A DNA stretch of 64,000 nucleotides from assembly GCA_965279195.1 (NCBI GenBank), contig CBDIHP010000041.1, positions 1 through 64,000 of the forward strand, read 5' to 3'. The DNA comes from CBDIHP01 sp965279195. GTDB taxonomy: Bacteria > Planctomycetota > Planctomycetia > Isosphaerales > Isosphaeraceae. The notes under the pieces were generated by a model. It saw only the letters and a program-made list of their open reading frames with translations. It was not told where the DNA came from and searched no databases. Both the position numbers and the translations under genes were made by a program. Shown here piece by piece: positions 24,170 to 31,791 of the stretch. Numbering within the stretch: the stretch's first letter is position 1; the number at the start of each line of letters is the position of its first letter.

Positions 24170-25708
24170 ATGAGCAAGTCTTCGCTAGTATTGCATGCCG
24201 TGCTTTGCCTTCTTTGCATGAACCCCGGGGCGGCCCCGGCGGCGGCCGGGCTCGCGCGGGCGGGATTCGCCGAGCGGAACGTCTCCCCCGAGATCGGGAT
24301 GGAGGCGCCGGGGGGCTATGGCAAGTCCTACCACCGCACCTTCCACGACCCCTGCATGGTCCGCGCGGCGGTCTTCGAAGACGCCGGCAAGCGAGTCGCG
24401 ATCGTCGGCATCGATGCCCTCATCATCCGCAAGGAGACCGTGAACTCCGTCCGGGCCAAGATCACCGTCAGGACCGGCATCCCCGTCGACCACGTGATGA
24501 TCAGCGCGTCTCACACCCACTCCGGCGGACCGACCGGGATGCTCTTCGCCGAAGAATTCCGCGACGCCTCCCCGCTCGTCCGCGAGCTGGTGGAGGAGAA
24601 GACGGTCGTCGCGAATCCGAAGTATCTGGAGAAGGTCGAGGCCGGGATCCTCGAAGCGGTCGTCGAGGCGGATTCGAAGAAGGTTGAGGCCCGCTGCGGT
24701 GCCGGGTTCGGGATCGAGGGGACGGTGGCCTTCAACCGCCGCTTCAAGATGAAGAACGGCATCACTTACACTCACCCCGGTCAGGGGAACCCGGACATCG
24801 TCGAGCCCGCCGGGCCGATCGACCCCCAGGTCGGTGTGCTCGGCGCCTGGTCGGCGAAGGACGGGGCATTCCTCGGCTGCATCGTGAATTACGCCTGTCA
24901 CGCCACCACCAGCCCCGGCGGGATCTCGGGCGATTACATCCATTACATCGAGAAGACCGTCCGGGGATTGATGGGCGACAAGGCGGTCGTCGTCTTCCTG
25001 CCGGGCGCGGCCGGGGATGTGACCCAGGTCGACAACCGCAGCCCCTATCAGATCAAGCAATCCGGCGAGATCTCCGCGCGGAAGGTCGGCGGTTTGGTCG
25101 GGGCCGAAGCCCTCAAGACCCTTCTCGCACTGGAACAATCCGCCGGGACGGCCTCGCCCTTGAATGCGAAGTCGAAGATCCTCAAGATCGCCCGCCGCAA
25201 GCCGAGGGCCGAGCGGCTCGCCAAGGCGAAGGAACTCGTCGCGAAGGATCCGAAGACCGTCGATCCGACCGACTGGACCTTCGCCAAGGAACTGGTCGTC
25301 TTCGAAGCCCGGATCGCGAAGGAGCCGGTCGCCGACGTCGAGATCCAGGCCATCCAGGTCGGCCCGGCGATCTATCTCTCCTGCCCGGCGGAGTACTTCT
25401 GCCAGTTCGGCCTCGATATCAAGGCGGGCAGCAAGTTCCCGTTCACCTTCCCGGTCTCGATGGCCAACGACTGCATCGGCTATGTCCCGACCGAGGAGGC
25501 CCTCACGCCCGGCCCGCTCGGTGGCGGTTACGAGACGCGGTTGACCAGCTACAGCAACCTCGAACCGAAGGCCGGACGGACCATCGCCGATGGCCTGGTC
25601 GATCTCTCCCGACTCTTCACGCCAGGGAGTGTGCCGGCCCCAGCCCTCATCGGTAGGTTCAACGGCAAGCCCTGGAGCTATGGCAACCTGCCGCCGGAGC
25701 GGGATTGA
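24170..25708 (+). CDS. Secreted neutral/alkaline ceramidase-like hydrolase
   Basis: A 512-residue exported protein with an N-terminal signal (SLVLHAVLCLLCMNPGAAPA). The mature part begins AGFAERNVSPEIGMEAPGGY and has the family motif SASHTHSGGPTG, with zinc-binding His residues of the ceramidase N-terminal domain. VNYACHATTSPGG and FLPGAAGDVTQVD follow. Such domains are known from neutral ceramidases, which split ceramide into sphingosine and fatty acid, but many planctomycete copies have unknown substrates, so hydrolase is the safer call. The ATG at 24170 is chosen because it opens the signal peptide directly; an upstream ATG at 24080 would give an Arg-rich leader. Confidence 0.75.
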   Translation: MSKSSLVLHAVLCLLCMNPGAAPAAAGLARAGFAERNVSPEIGMEAPGGYGKSYHRTFHDPCMVRAAVFEDAGKRVAIVGIDALIIRKETVNSVRAKITVRTGIPVDHVMISASHTHSGGPTGMLFAEEFRDASPLVRELVEEKTVVANPKYLEKVEAGILEAVVEADSKKVEARCGAGFGIEGTVAFNRRFKMKNGITYTHPGQGNPDIVEPAGPIDPQVGVLGAWSAKDGAFLGCIVNYACHATTSPGGISGDYIHYIEKTVRGLMGDKAVVVFLPGAAGDVTQVDNRSPYQIKQSGEISARKVGGLVGAEALKTLLALEQSAGTASPLNAKSKILKIARRKPRAERLAKAKELVAKDPKTVDPTDWTFAKELVVFEARIAKEPVADVEIQAIQVGPAIYLSCPAEYFCQFGLDIKAGSKFPFTFPVSMANDCIGYVPTEEALTPGPLGGGYETRLTSYSNLEPKAGRTIADGLVDLSRLFTPGSVPAPALIGRFNGKPWSYGNLPPERD

Positions 25709-25723
25709 TCCCGGCAGACGAGG

Positions 25724-25751
25724 GGTTCCCCGGCCACGTCGCGGGGGAACC
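25724..25751. terminator. Hairpin between convergent genes
   Basis: An 8-bp stem (25724-25731 with 25744-25751) between the ceramidase-like gene and the membrane protein gene facing it. Confidence 0.5.
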
Positions 25752-25765
25752 TTCCCGCTTCGCGA

Positions 25766-26974
25766 TCACAGATTCAAGAAGGGCACGGGCACGAGGAAGG
25801 CGTGCTGCTCGTAGAGGCTGACCGAACCATTCCACGAGGTGTATTGCGCCAGGAAGACGATCAGCACGTAGAGCAACGCGGCCGGGACGATGGCGATCCG
25901 GCCGACCAGACGGAAGAACCAGTGGCGAGGCTGTCCGCGGCGCAGGGCACGCGAGTACGCCCAGCCGGTGAGGATCCGGGCCGGGGCGAGGAACGCGACG
26001 AACACCAGGCTCGGCAGCCAGGCCGCCTCTCGGGGGATCATCTCGATCTTCAAGAGATGCAGCGGGATCGATGCAATGATCAGTGCGAAGAGTGCGAAGG
26101 CGAAGGCCCAGGGCGCGTGCAGGAATTGCTCCCGGACCACCTTGCGGTCGAACATCGCCCGGAATCGGCCCGCCAATGCGTAGTGGATCTGGAGGAAGGG
26201 CAGGAAGGGTACGACGATCGCCAGGAGGATCGCCCCGATGATGCCCAGCAAGGGAAATCGGCCCCCCGCCATGATCAGGAAGCAGGGCAGGCTCAGCCAA
26301 ACCAGGGTCCCCAGGAAGCACTGATAACCGAGCCGGAAAAACCTCCCGAAGCGGAACCGGGTGAGATACGCCCAGAACCCGTCCCGCGATCGCCCGTAGA
26401 GGCCGCCGGCACGCAACTGCCTCCAGAGCCAGATGGCATTGCCGATCGGCCAGGTGAAGTGGCGGAGGCGACCGCCGCGCAGGCATCCCGTCATCACATG
26501 AAGGAACACCAGGACGGTGAAGACCACCAGCGCGATCCGCCAGCCCTTTTCCGCCCGGCCGCCGGGATTGATGATCGCCGCCGAGGTCGCGAACGATCTG
26601 ATGAGCTGGAGCGGCAAGGTCCAGAGGTAGAGCGCCGAGACGGTGTTCCCGACCCGGGCCGCCTTCCGCACCCCGATGAATCCGTCGCGGATCCGCCCGC
26701 TCCGGGCCACCCGGGAGGAGGATTCCAGCAGGTACCCCAGGCTTAGGAACTGGGCGATCGGGATGGCCGCCAGGATCGAGAGCCCCAGCACCAGCGAGAC
26801 GACCCCGAAGCACCACTCGGCGAGGGAGGCAAGCCCTCGGAGTAACCAGAGGATTCCCGCGCCGATCGTCCGGAAAAGTCCGCGACGTTGCGGCGGTTCG
26901 GGCTCCGGCTCCAGCTCGGGGAGCAGGATCGGATCGTCCGCGTCCAGGCCGTGTTCGAGGAGTTCGACGCTCAT
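25766..26974 (-). CDS. Polytopic membrane protein of unknown function
   Basis: A 402-residue integral membrane protein with about eight hydrophobic helices, e.g. CFGVVSLVLGLSILAAIPIA, RIALVVFTVLVFLHVM, LLGIIGAILLAIVVPFLPFL and WAFAFALFALIIASIPLHLL. The first 45 residues are acidic and Pro-rich. It includes LGYLLESSSRVARSGRIRDG, a form seen in DUF4013-like proteins, but I cannot confirm the family. ATG 26974 has GGAGGT about 10 bases before it and is preferred over ATG 26992. It is divergent from the DUF1549 gene at 27101. Confidence 0.6.
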   Translation of the reverse strand: MSVELLEHGLDADDPILLPELEPEPEPPQRRGLFRTIGAGILWLLRGLASLAEWCFGVVSLVLGLSILAAIPIAQFLSLGYLLESSSRVARSGRIRDGFIGVRKAARVGNTVSALYLWTLPLQLIRSFATSAAIINPGGRAEKGWRIALVVFTVLVFLHVMTGCLRGGRLRHFTWPIGNAIWLWRQLRAGGLYGRSRDGFWAYLTRFRFGRFFRLGYQCFLGTLVWLSLPCFLIMAGGRFPLLGIIGAILLAIVVPFLPFLQIHYALAGRFRAMFDRKVVREQFLHAPWAFAFALFALIIASIPLHLLKIEMIPREAAWLPSLVFVAFLAPARILTGWAYSRALRRGQPRHWFFRLVGRIAIVPAALLYVLIVFLAQYTSWNGSVSLYEQHAFLVPVPFLNL

Positions 26975-27100
26975 GCACGATTCTACCTCCATGGTCCTGG
27001 GTTGGTTTCAGGCGTTTATTCGCGAGGGAATGGCGAAACCGGCTGATTGGCGAAGAGGTATGCTGAGAGTCGTTACCTCTCCAGTCTGGGGGACTCGATC

Positions 27101-28738
27101 ATGATCGGGCGTCGCGACCTGGCGTTCGTCGCCGCCATACTCGGCGGCGCCGGGCTGTTCGTCGGTGGCATGACACGCAACCCCATCGATCCCATGATCC
27201 GGCCCGAGGGTTCGGTCCCGGAGGCATCGGCGGATCCGAAGCCGACCTTCGCGCCCGCCGACGCGATCGTCAAGTCCTTCGACAAGGCGCTCGCCGATGG
27301 ATGGGCGGAGAAATCGGTCTCGCCCGCGCCGGTCGCCGACGACCTGACGATCCTCAGGCGACTCACGCTCGGCCTCCAGGGCAGCATCCCCTCCCTCGAG
27401 GAGATCCGGGCCTTCGAGCAGATGCCGAAGGCGACCCGGATCGACGCCTGGCTCGACCGCATCCTCCGCGACCGTCGCACCGCCGATTATGTAGCCGAGC
27501 GATTCGCCCGGGCGTTCGTGGGCGTCGAGGACGGCCCGTTCCTGCTCTTCCGCCGGAGGCGATTCGTCTCCTGGTTGAGCGACAACCTCCTCAAGAACCG
27601 CCGATACGACGAGATCGTCCACGACCTCATCGCCGACCGGGGCCTCTGGACCGACCATCCGGCGACCAACTTCATCACCGTCACCTACGACCCCGAGAAG
27701 AAGCTCCCCGACCCGGATCGTTTGGCCGCGCGGGTGTCCCGGGCGTTCCTTGGCATCCGGCTCGATTGCGCCCGCTGCCACGACCACCCGTTCCGGGTCT
27801 GGAAGCAGAAGGATTTCGAGGGACTGGCGGCGTACTTCGGTTCGACGATCTCGGACCTCCGCGGCACCCGCGAGACCGAGAACTTCTACAAGCCCGTCGA
27901 CCGCAAGACCCAGAAGGCGAAGGACGTGAAGGCCGCCGTCCCGTTCCACCGCGAGTGCGTGACCGAGGGCCTCGGGCCCCGCGACCAGCTCGCGGCCTGG
28001 GTCGTCCACAAGGGCAACCCCCACCTCGCGAGGGCGACCACGAATCGCGTCTGGGCCCTGATGTTCGGCCGGCCCCTGGTCGATCCCGTCGACGACCTGC
28101 CGGCGGACGAGGAGCAGCCGCAGCTCCTCAAGCTCCTCGCGCAGGATTTCGCCGAGCACGACTACGACCTGCACCGCCTGATCCGGGTGATCGCCAGGAC
28201 TCAGGCCTTCCGACGGTCGAGCTCGGCCGGCGACGACGCGGGCCCGTCGACCGCCGCGGAGGAGTCGTGGGCCGTGTTCCCGCTGACCCGGCTCCGACCG
28301 GAACAGGTGGCCGGGTCCGTGCACCAGACATCGTCCGTCTCCACCTTCGGTCCGAACAACAACTGGTTCTTCCGCGCGATCGCTTACGGGCAGAAGAACG
28401 ACTTCGTCCGGCGTTATGGCGACACGGGTGAAGACGAGTTCAGCCTACGGAACGGCACGATCCCCCAGCGACTCCTCCTGATGAACGGCGACCTCGTCGA
28501 GGAACGCGTGCGATCGAACCCATTCAACGCCTCGACCCGGATCGCCGATCAGGCGCCCAGCGACAGGGCTGCGATCGAGGTCGCGTACCTCACTACGCTC
28601 ACGCGTCGGCCGACGAGCGAGGAGCTGTACCATTTCGCATCCAAGCTGGCGGACAAGACCGCCGATGCCAGGAAAGACCAGCTCGCCGACCTCTTCTGGG
28701 CGCTCGAGAATTCGTCCGAATTCTCATGGAATCACTGA
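27101..28738 (+). CDS. DUF1549/DUF1553-type protein with CxxCH motif
   Basis: A 545-residue exported protein of a family expanded in planctomycetes. ATG 27101 opens a hydrophobic segment (LAFVAAILGGAGLFVGG) that serves as signal or anchor. DUF1549 follows with LRRLTLGLQGSIPSLEEIRA and a CARCHDHPF motif; CxxCH can bind c-type heme. The DUF1553 half has QLAAWVVHKGNPHLARATTN, RVWALMFGRPLVDPVDDL and FRRSSS. The function of these proteins is not known; links to polysaccharide or sulfated-sugar breakdown have been proposed from context. The stop lies 38 bases before the DUF1501 start, the usual partner. Confidence 0.82.
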   Translation: MIGRRDLAFVAAILGGAGLFVGGMTRNPIDPMIRPEGSVPEASADPKPTFAPADAIVKSFDKALADGWAEKSVSPAPVADDLTILRRLTLGLQGSIPSLEEIRAFEQMPKATRIDAWLDRILRDRRTADYVAERFARAFVGVEDGPFLLFRRRRFVSWLSDNLLKNRRYDEIVHDLIADRGLWTDHPATNFITVTYDPEKKLPDPDRLAARVSRAFLGIRLDCARCHDHPFRVWKQKDFEGLAAYFGSTISDLRGTRETENFYKPVDRKTQKAKDVKAAVPFHRECVTEGLGPRDQLAAWVVHKGNPHLARATTNRVWALMFGRPLVDPVDDLPADEEQPQLLKLLAQDFAEHDYDLHRLIRVIARTQAFRRSSSAGDDAGPSTAAEESWAVFPLTRLRPEQVAGSVHQTSSVSTFGPNNNWFFRAIAYGQKNDFVRRYGDTGEDEFSLRNGTIPQRLLLMNGDLVEERVRSNPFNASTRIADQAPSDRAAIEVAYLTTLTRRPTSEELYHFASKLADKTADARKDQLADLFWALENSSEFSWNH

Positions 28739-28776
28739 CTTTAGATCTCTCCAACCGTTTGAGCCGAGGTGTTCCG

Positions 28777-30033
28777 ATGCCGAGTCCCCTCTGGAACCGT
28801 CGGGATTTCCTGGCGATGGCCGGGATGAGCTGGCTGACGCCCGTCGGCGCGCTGCTCGCCGATCAGGCCGAGAAGAAGAAGGAGCCGGCGAAGTCGGTCA
28901 TCCTCCTCTGGCTCGAAGGGGGGCCCAGCCAGCTTGAGACCTTCGACCCGCACGACGGCAAGAAGATCGCCGGGGGGACGAAGGCGATCAAGACGCGAGC
29001 GAAGGGCGTCTCGATCGCCGAGGGGTTCTCCCTGCTCGCCGAGCAGATGGATCAGGTCTCGCTCGTGCGATCGATGATGAGCAAGGAGGGCGACCACGAG
29101 CGCGGTACGTACCTGATGAAGACGGGGTACCGCCCCGACCCGACCATCGTCCACCCGACCATCGGCGCGATCTGCTGCCACGAATTGCCGATCGCCGGCG
29201 CGGAGATCCCCCGGCACGTCTCGATCCTTGCCGGCAACTGGCCCAGCCGCGGCGGATTCCTGGGCGGCGAGTACGATGCCTTCCTGGTGGCCGACCCGAA
29301 CGGGCGTCTGCCGGACGTGAAGGCCCGGACGGAGTCGGAACGCGACCTCGCGCGAGTCAAGGACCTCGACGTCATCGAAAGGGCATTCGCCCGGGGGCGG
29401 GGCCGCCGCGTGCAGGAGACCTTGCACCGCCAGACGGTTTCGAGCGCGCGGGTGATGATGGATTCGAGCCAGCTCAAGGCGTTCGACGTTTCGAACGAGC
29501 CGGCCTCGGTCCGGGCCGAGTACGGCGACAATCCGTTCGGCCGGGGTTGCCTGGCGGCCCGGAGGCTGATCGAGGTGGGCGTGCGATGCGTCGAGGTGAC
29601 GCTCACCGGCTGGGATACGCACGTGAACAATCACCAGTTCGTCGCGAATCTGCTGAAGACGCTGGATCCCGCATACGCGGCCTTACTCAAGGACTTGAAG
29701 GCGCGTCAACTCCTGGATCGGACGGTGGTCATCTGCGCCGGCGAGTTCGGCCGCACCCCGACGATCAACCTCGGCGGCGGCCGCGACCACTGGACCAACG
29801 GCTACAGCCTCGCACTCGCCGGCGGCGGGATCCGGGGCGGGGCCGTCGTCGGCGAGACCGACCCTGAAGGGGCCAAGGATCCCAAGGCCCCCACCACCGT
29901 CGAGGACGTCCACGCGACCGTCCTGATCGCCCTCGGGATCAAGCCCAGCAAGGAAATGATCGCCCCCGTCACCGAGCGGCCGATCAAGTTCAGCGAGGGG
30001 AAGGCCATCCAGACCTTGCTGAAAAACTCCTGA
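28777..30033 (+). CDS. DUF1501 protein (sulfatase-like fold) with Tat-like signal
   Basis: A 418-residue exported protein. ATG 28777 is chosen because NRRDFLAMAGMSWLT, a Tat-like twin-arginine signal, begins at once; an ATG at 28726 would overlap the DUF1549 gene. The fold is alkaline-phosphatase-like: VILLWLEGGPSQLETFDPHD at the first metal site, TGWDTHVNN and VICAGEFGRTP in the middle, GGRDHW as the late His, and VHATVLIALGI near the end. No sulfatase cysteine signature is present. It is paired with the preceding DUF1549 gene, as in many planctomycetes. The substrate is unknown. Confidence 0.85.
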   Translation: MPSPLWNRRDFLAMAGMSWLTPVGALLADQAEKKKEPAKSVILLWLEGGPSQLETFDPHDGKKIAGGTKAIKTRAKGVSIAEGFSLLAEQMDQVSLVRSMMSKEGDHERGTYLMKTGYRPDPTIVHPTIGAICCHELPIAGAEIPRHVSILAGNWPSRGGFLGGEYDAFLVADPNGRLPDVKARTESERDLARVKDLDVIERAFARGRGRRVQETLHRQTVSSARVMMDSSQLKAFDVSNEPASVRAEYGDNPFGRGCLAARRLIEVGVRCVEVTLTGWDTHVNNHQFVANLLKTLDPAYAALLKDLKARQLLDRTVVICAGEFGRTPTINLGGGRDHWTNGYSLALAGGGIRGGAVVGETDPEGAKDPKAPTTVEDVHATVLIALGIKPSKEMIAPVTERPIKFSEGKAIQTLLKNS

Positions 30034-30066
30034 ATTCACTCCTGAAGCACAATCTCGACGTGATAG

Positions 30067-30233
30067 GCGCTGGGCGAGGGTCTCCAGACCCCGCCCTGGC
30101 CTTTGTCATGCGGTACAACCGACCCGGGTCTCCAGACCCTTTTCTCGTGAATGGAGAATCGCGTCTGGAGGCCCGGGTCGGTTGTTCACTTCGATCGAGG
30201 TCGGGGCGGGGTCTGGGCATCCTCGCCCAGCGC
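30067..30233. repeat. Nested interrupted palindrome between convergent DUF1501 genes
   Basis: Three stems nest: 30067-30079 with 30221-30233 (13 bp, perfect), 30084-30096 with 30204-30216 (13 bp, perfect), and 30115-30137 with 30163-30185 (23 bp, one G-T). A GGTCTCCAGACC-like sequence occurs in two of the left arms. It lies between two genes that face each other, so a bidirectional terminator fits. The size (167 bp) and the paired arms would also fit a small palindromic repeat element. Confidence 0.7.
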
Positions 30234-30291
30234 TTCCTGTCCATGCCGGGCACTTCCGGGTCTCAGCATCTCATACAGCGCATCGAGATAC

Positions 30292-31711
30292 TCACGCGAT
30301 GATGTCGCGGGCGACCGTGCCCTGGATGTCGGTCAGGCGGAAGTCGCGGCCGGAGTAGCGGAAGGTCAGCTTCTCGTGGTTCAGGCCCATGAGGTGCAGG
30401 ATCGTGGCGTGCAGGTCGTGCACGTGCATCCGCTTCTCGACGGCCTGGAGGCCGAGTTCGTCGGTCGAGCCGTGAACATATCCGCCCTTGACCCCGCCGC
30501 CGGCCAGCCACATCGTGAACCCCAGGCTGTGGTGATCGCGGCCCTTCGCGCCCTCGGAGTACGGCGTCCGGCCGAATTCGCCGCCCCAGAGGACCAGGGT
30601 GTCTTCGAGCAGGCCGCGCGACTTCAGGTCGCGCAGGAGCGCGGCGACGGGCTTGTCGGACTTCGCCGCGTGGTCCTTGTGCTTGAGGATATCGGCGTGG
30701 TCGTCCCAGGGCTGGCCATTGCCGTAGTAGATCTGCACGAAACGCACCCCACGCTCGCTGAGGCGACGTGCGATCAGGCAGGCGTCGGCGAACTCGCCGG
30801 TTCCGTACATGTCGCGAGTCGATCTCGACTCTCGGTTCAGGTCGAACGCATCGCGGGCCTCGAACTGCATGCGATAGGCGATTTCGAGCGAGGCGATCCG
30901 GGCTTCGAGGGGCTCGTCCTGGCCGACCCGTTCCAGGTGGGACTTGTTGAGCGCCTGGATCAGGTCGAGCTGCTCGCGCTGGGAGGCGGGCGAGAGGTGT
31001 CGGTTGCGGAGAGACTTGATGATCGTCTCGGGATCGACCGACTTGTTATTGATGTGCGTCCCCTGATAGATCCCCGGCAGGAAGCTGTTGCTCCAAAGCT
31101 GGGGGCCGACCACGGGCTTTCCGGGGCAGAGGACGACGAAGCCCGGGAGGTTCTGGTTCTCGGTGCCGAGGCCGTAATTCAGCCACGAGCCCATGCTCGG
31201 GCGGATCGGCTGCATGTTCCCCGAGTTCATCATGAGCAGGCTCGGCTCATGGTTCGGGTTGTCGGTGTAGAGTGACCGGATGACGCAGATGTCGTCAATC
31301 CGGCTGGCGACCTCGGGGTAGAGTTCCGAGACCTCGATGCCCGACTGGCCGTAGCGGGCCGTCTTGAACGGCGAGGGCATGAGCTTGCCCGACTTCTGCC
31401 GGCCGGTCATGAGCGAGGCCGGCGGCGCCTGGCCTTCGAGCGTCTTGAGTTTCGGCTTGGGGTCGAAGGTGTCGACGTGCGACGGCCCGCCGTTCATGAA
31501 CAGGAAGATGACCCGCTTGGCCTTCGCCGGGAAGTGCGGCGGCCTGGGTGCCATCGGGTCGCTCGGGGAGAATGGCCTCGCCGGCGTGGGCACCCGAGGA
31601 CAGGAGTCCGTTGGCGGCGAAGGTGCCGGCCAGGCCGAGCGCGCCGAAGCCGCCGCCGATCCGGTTCAAGAGGGCACGACGGGTCAGGTTCTGGCCGGTC
31701 GAGGGGAGCAT
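30292..31711 (-). CDS. DUF1501 protein, apparently frameshifted after the Tat signal
   Basis: The main frame (30292-31593) encodes the DUF1501 domain: KRVIFLFMNGGPSHVDTFDP, ILKHKDH, LVLWGGEFGRTPYSEG, GRDHHSLGFTMWLAGGGVKG and HDLHATILHLMGL. It has no good start; GTG 31593 lacks a ribosome binding site. Directly upstream, in another frame, ATG 31711 encodes a complete Tat signal (LTRRALLNRIGGGFGALGL, then AANGLLSSGAHAGEA), which is how such proteins normally begin. Joining the two requires removing one base near 31560-31590, for example in GCC of GAGGCCATTC. So the gene is either broken or contains a one-base sequence error. It is followed on the minus strand, upstream, by the DUF1549/DUF1553 gene. 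Confidence 0.8.
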
Positions 31712-31791
31712 GGGGTCACCTCGGTGATCGGGGCGGGTGGTCGGCATGCGAGGAGGGCAGGGCGGGCGTACGCGGGGAGGCGTTCCCGGGC

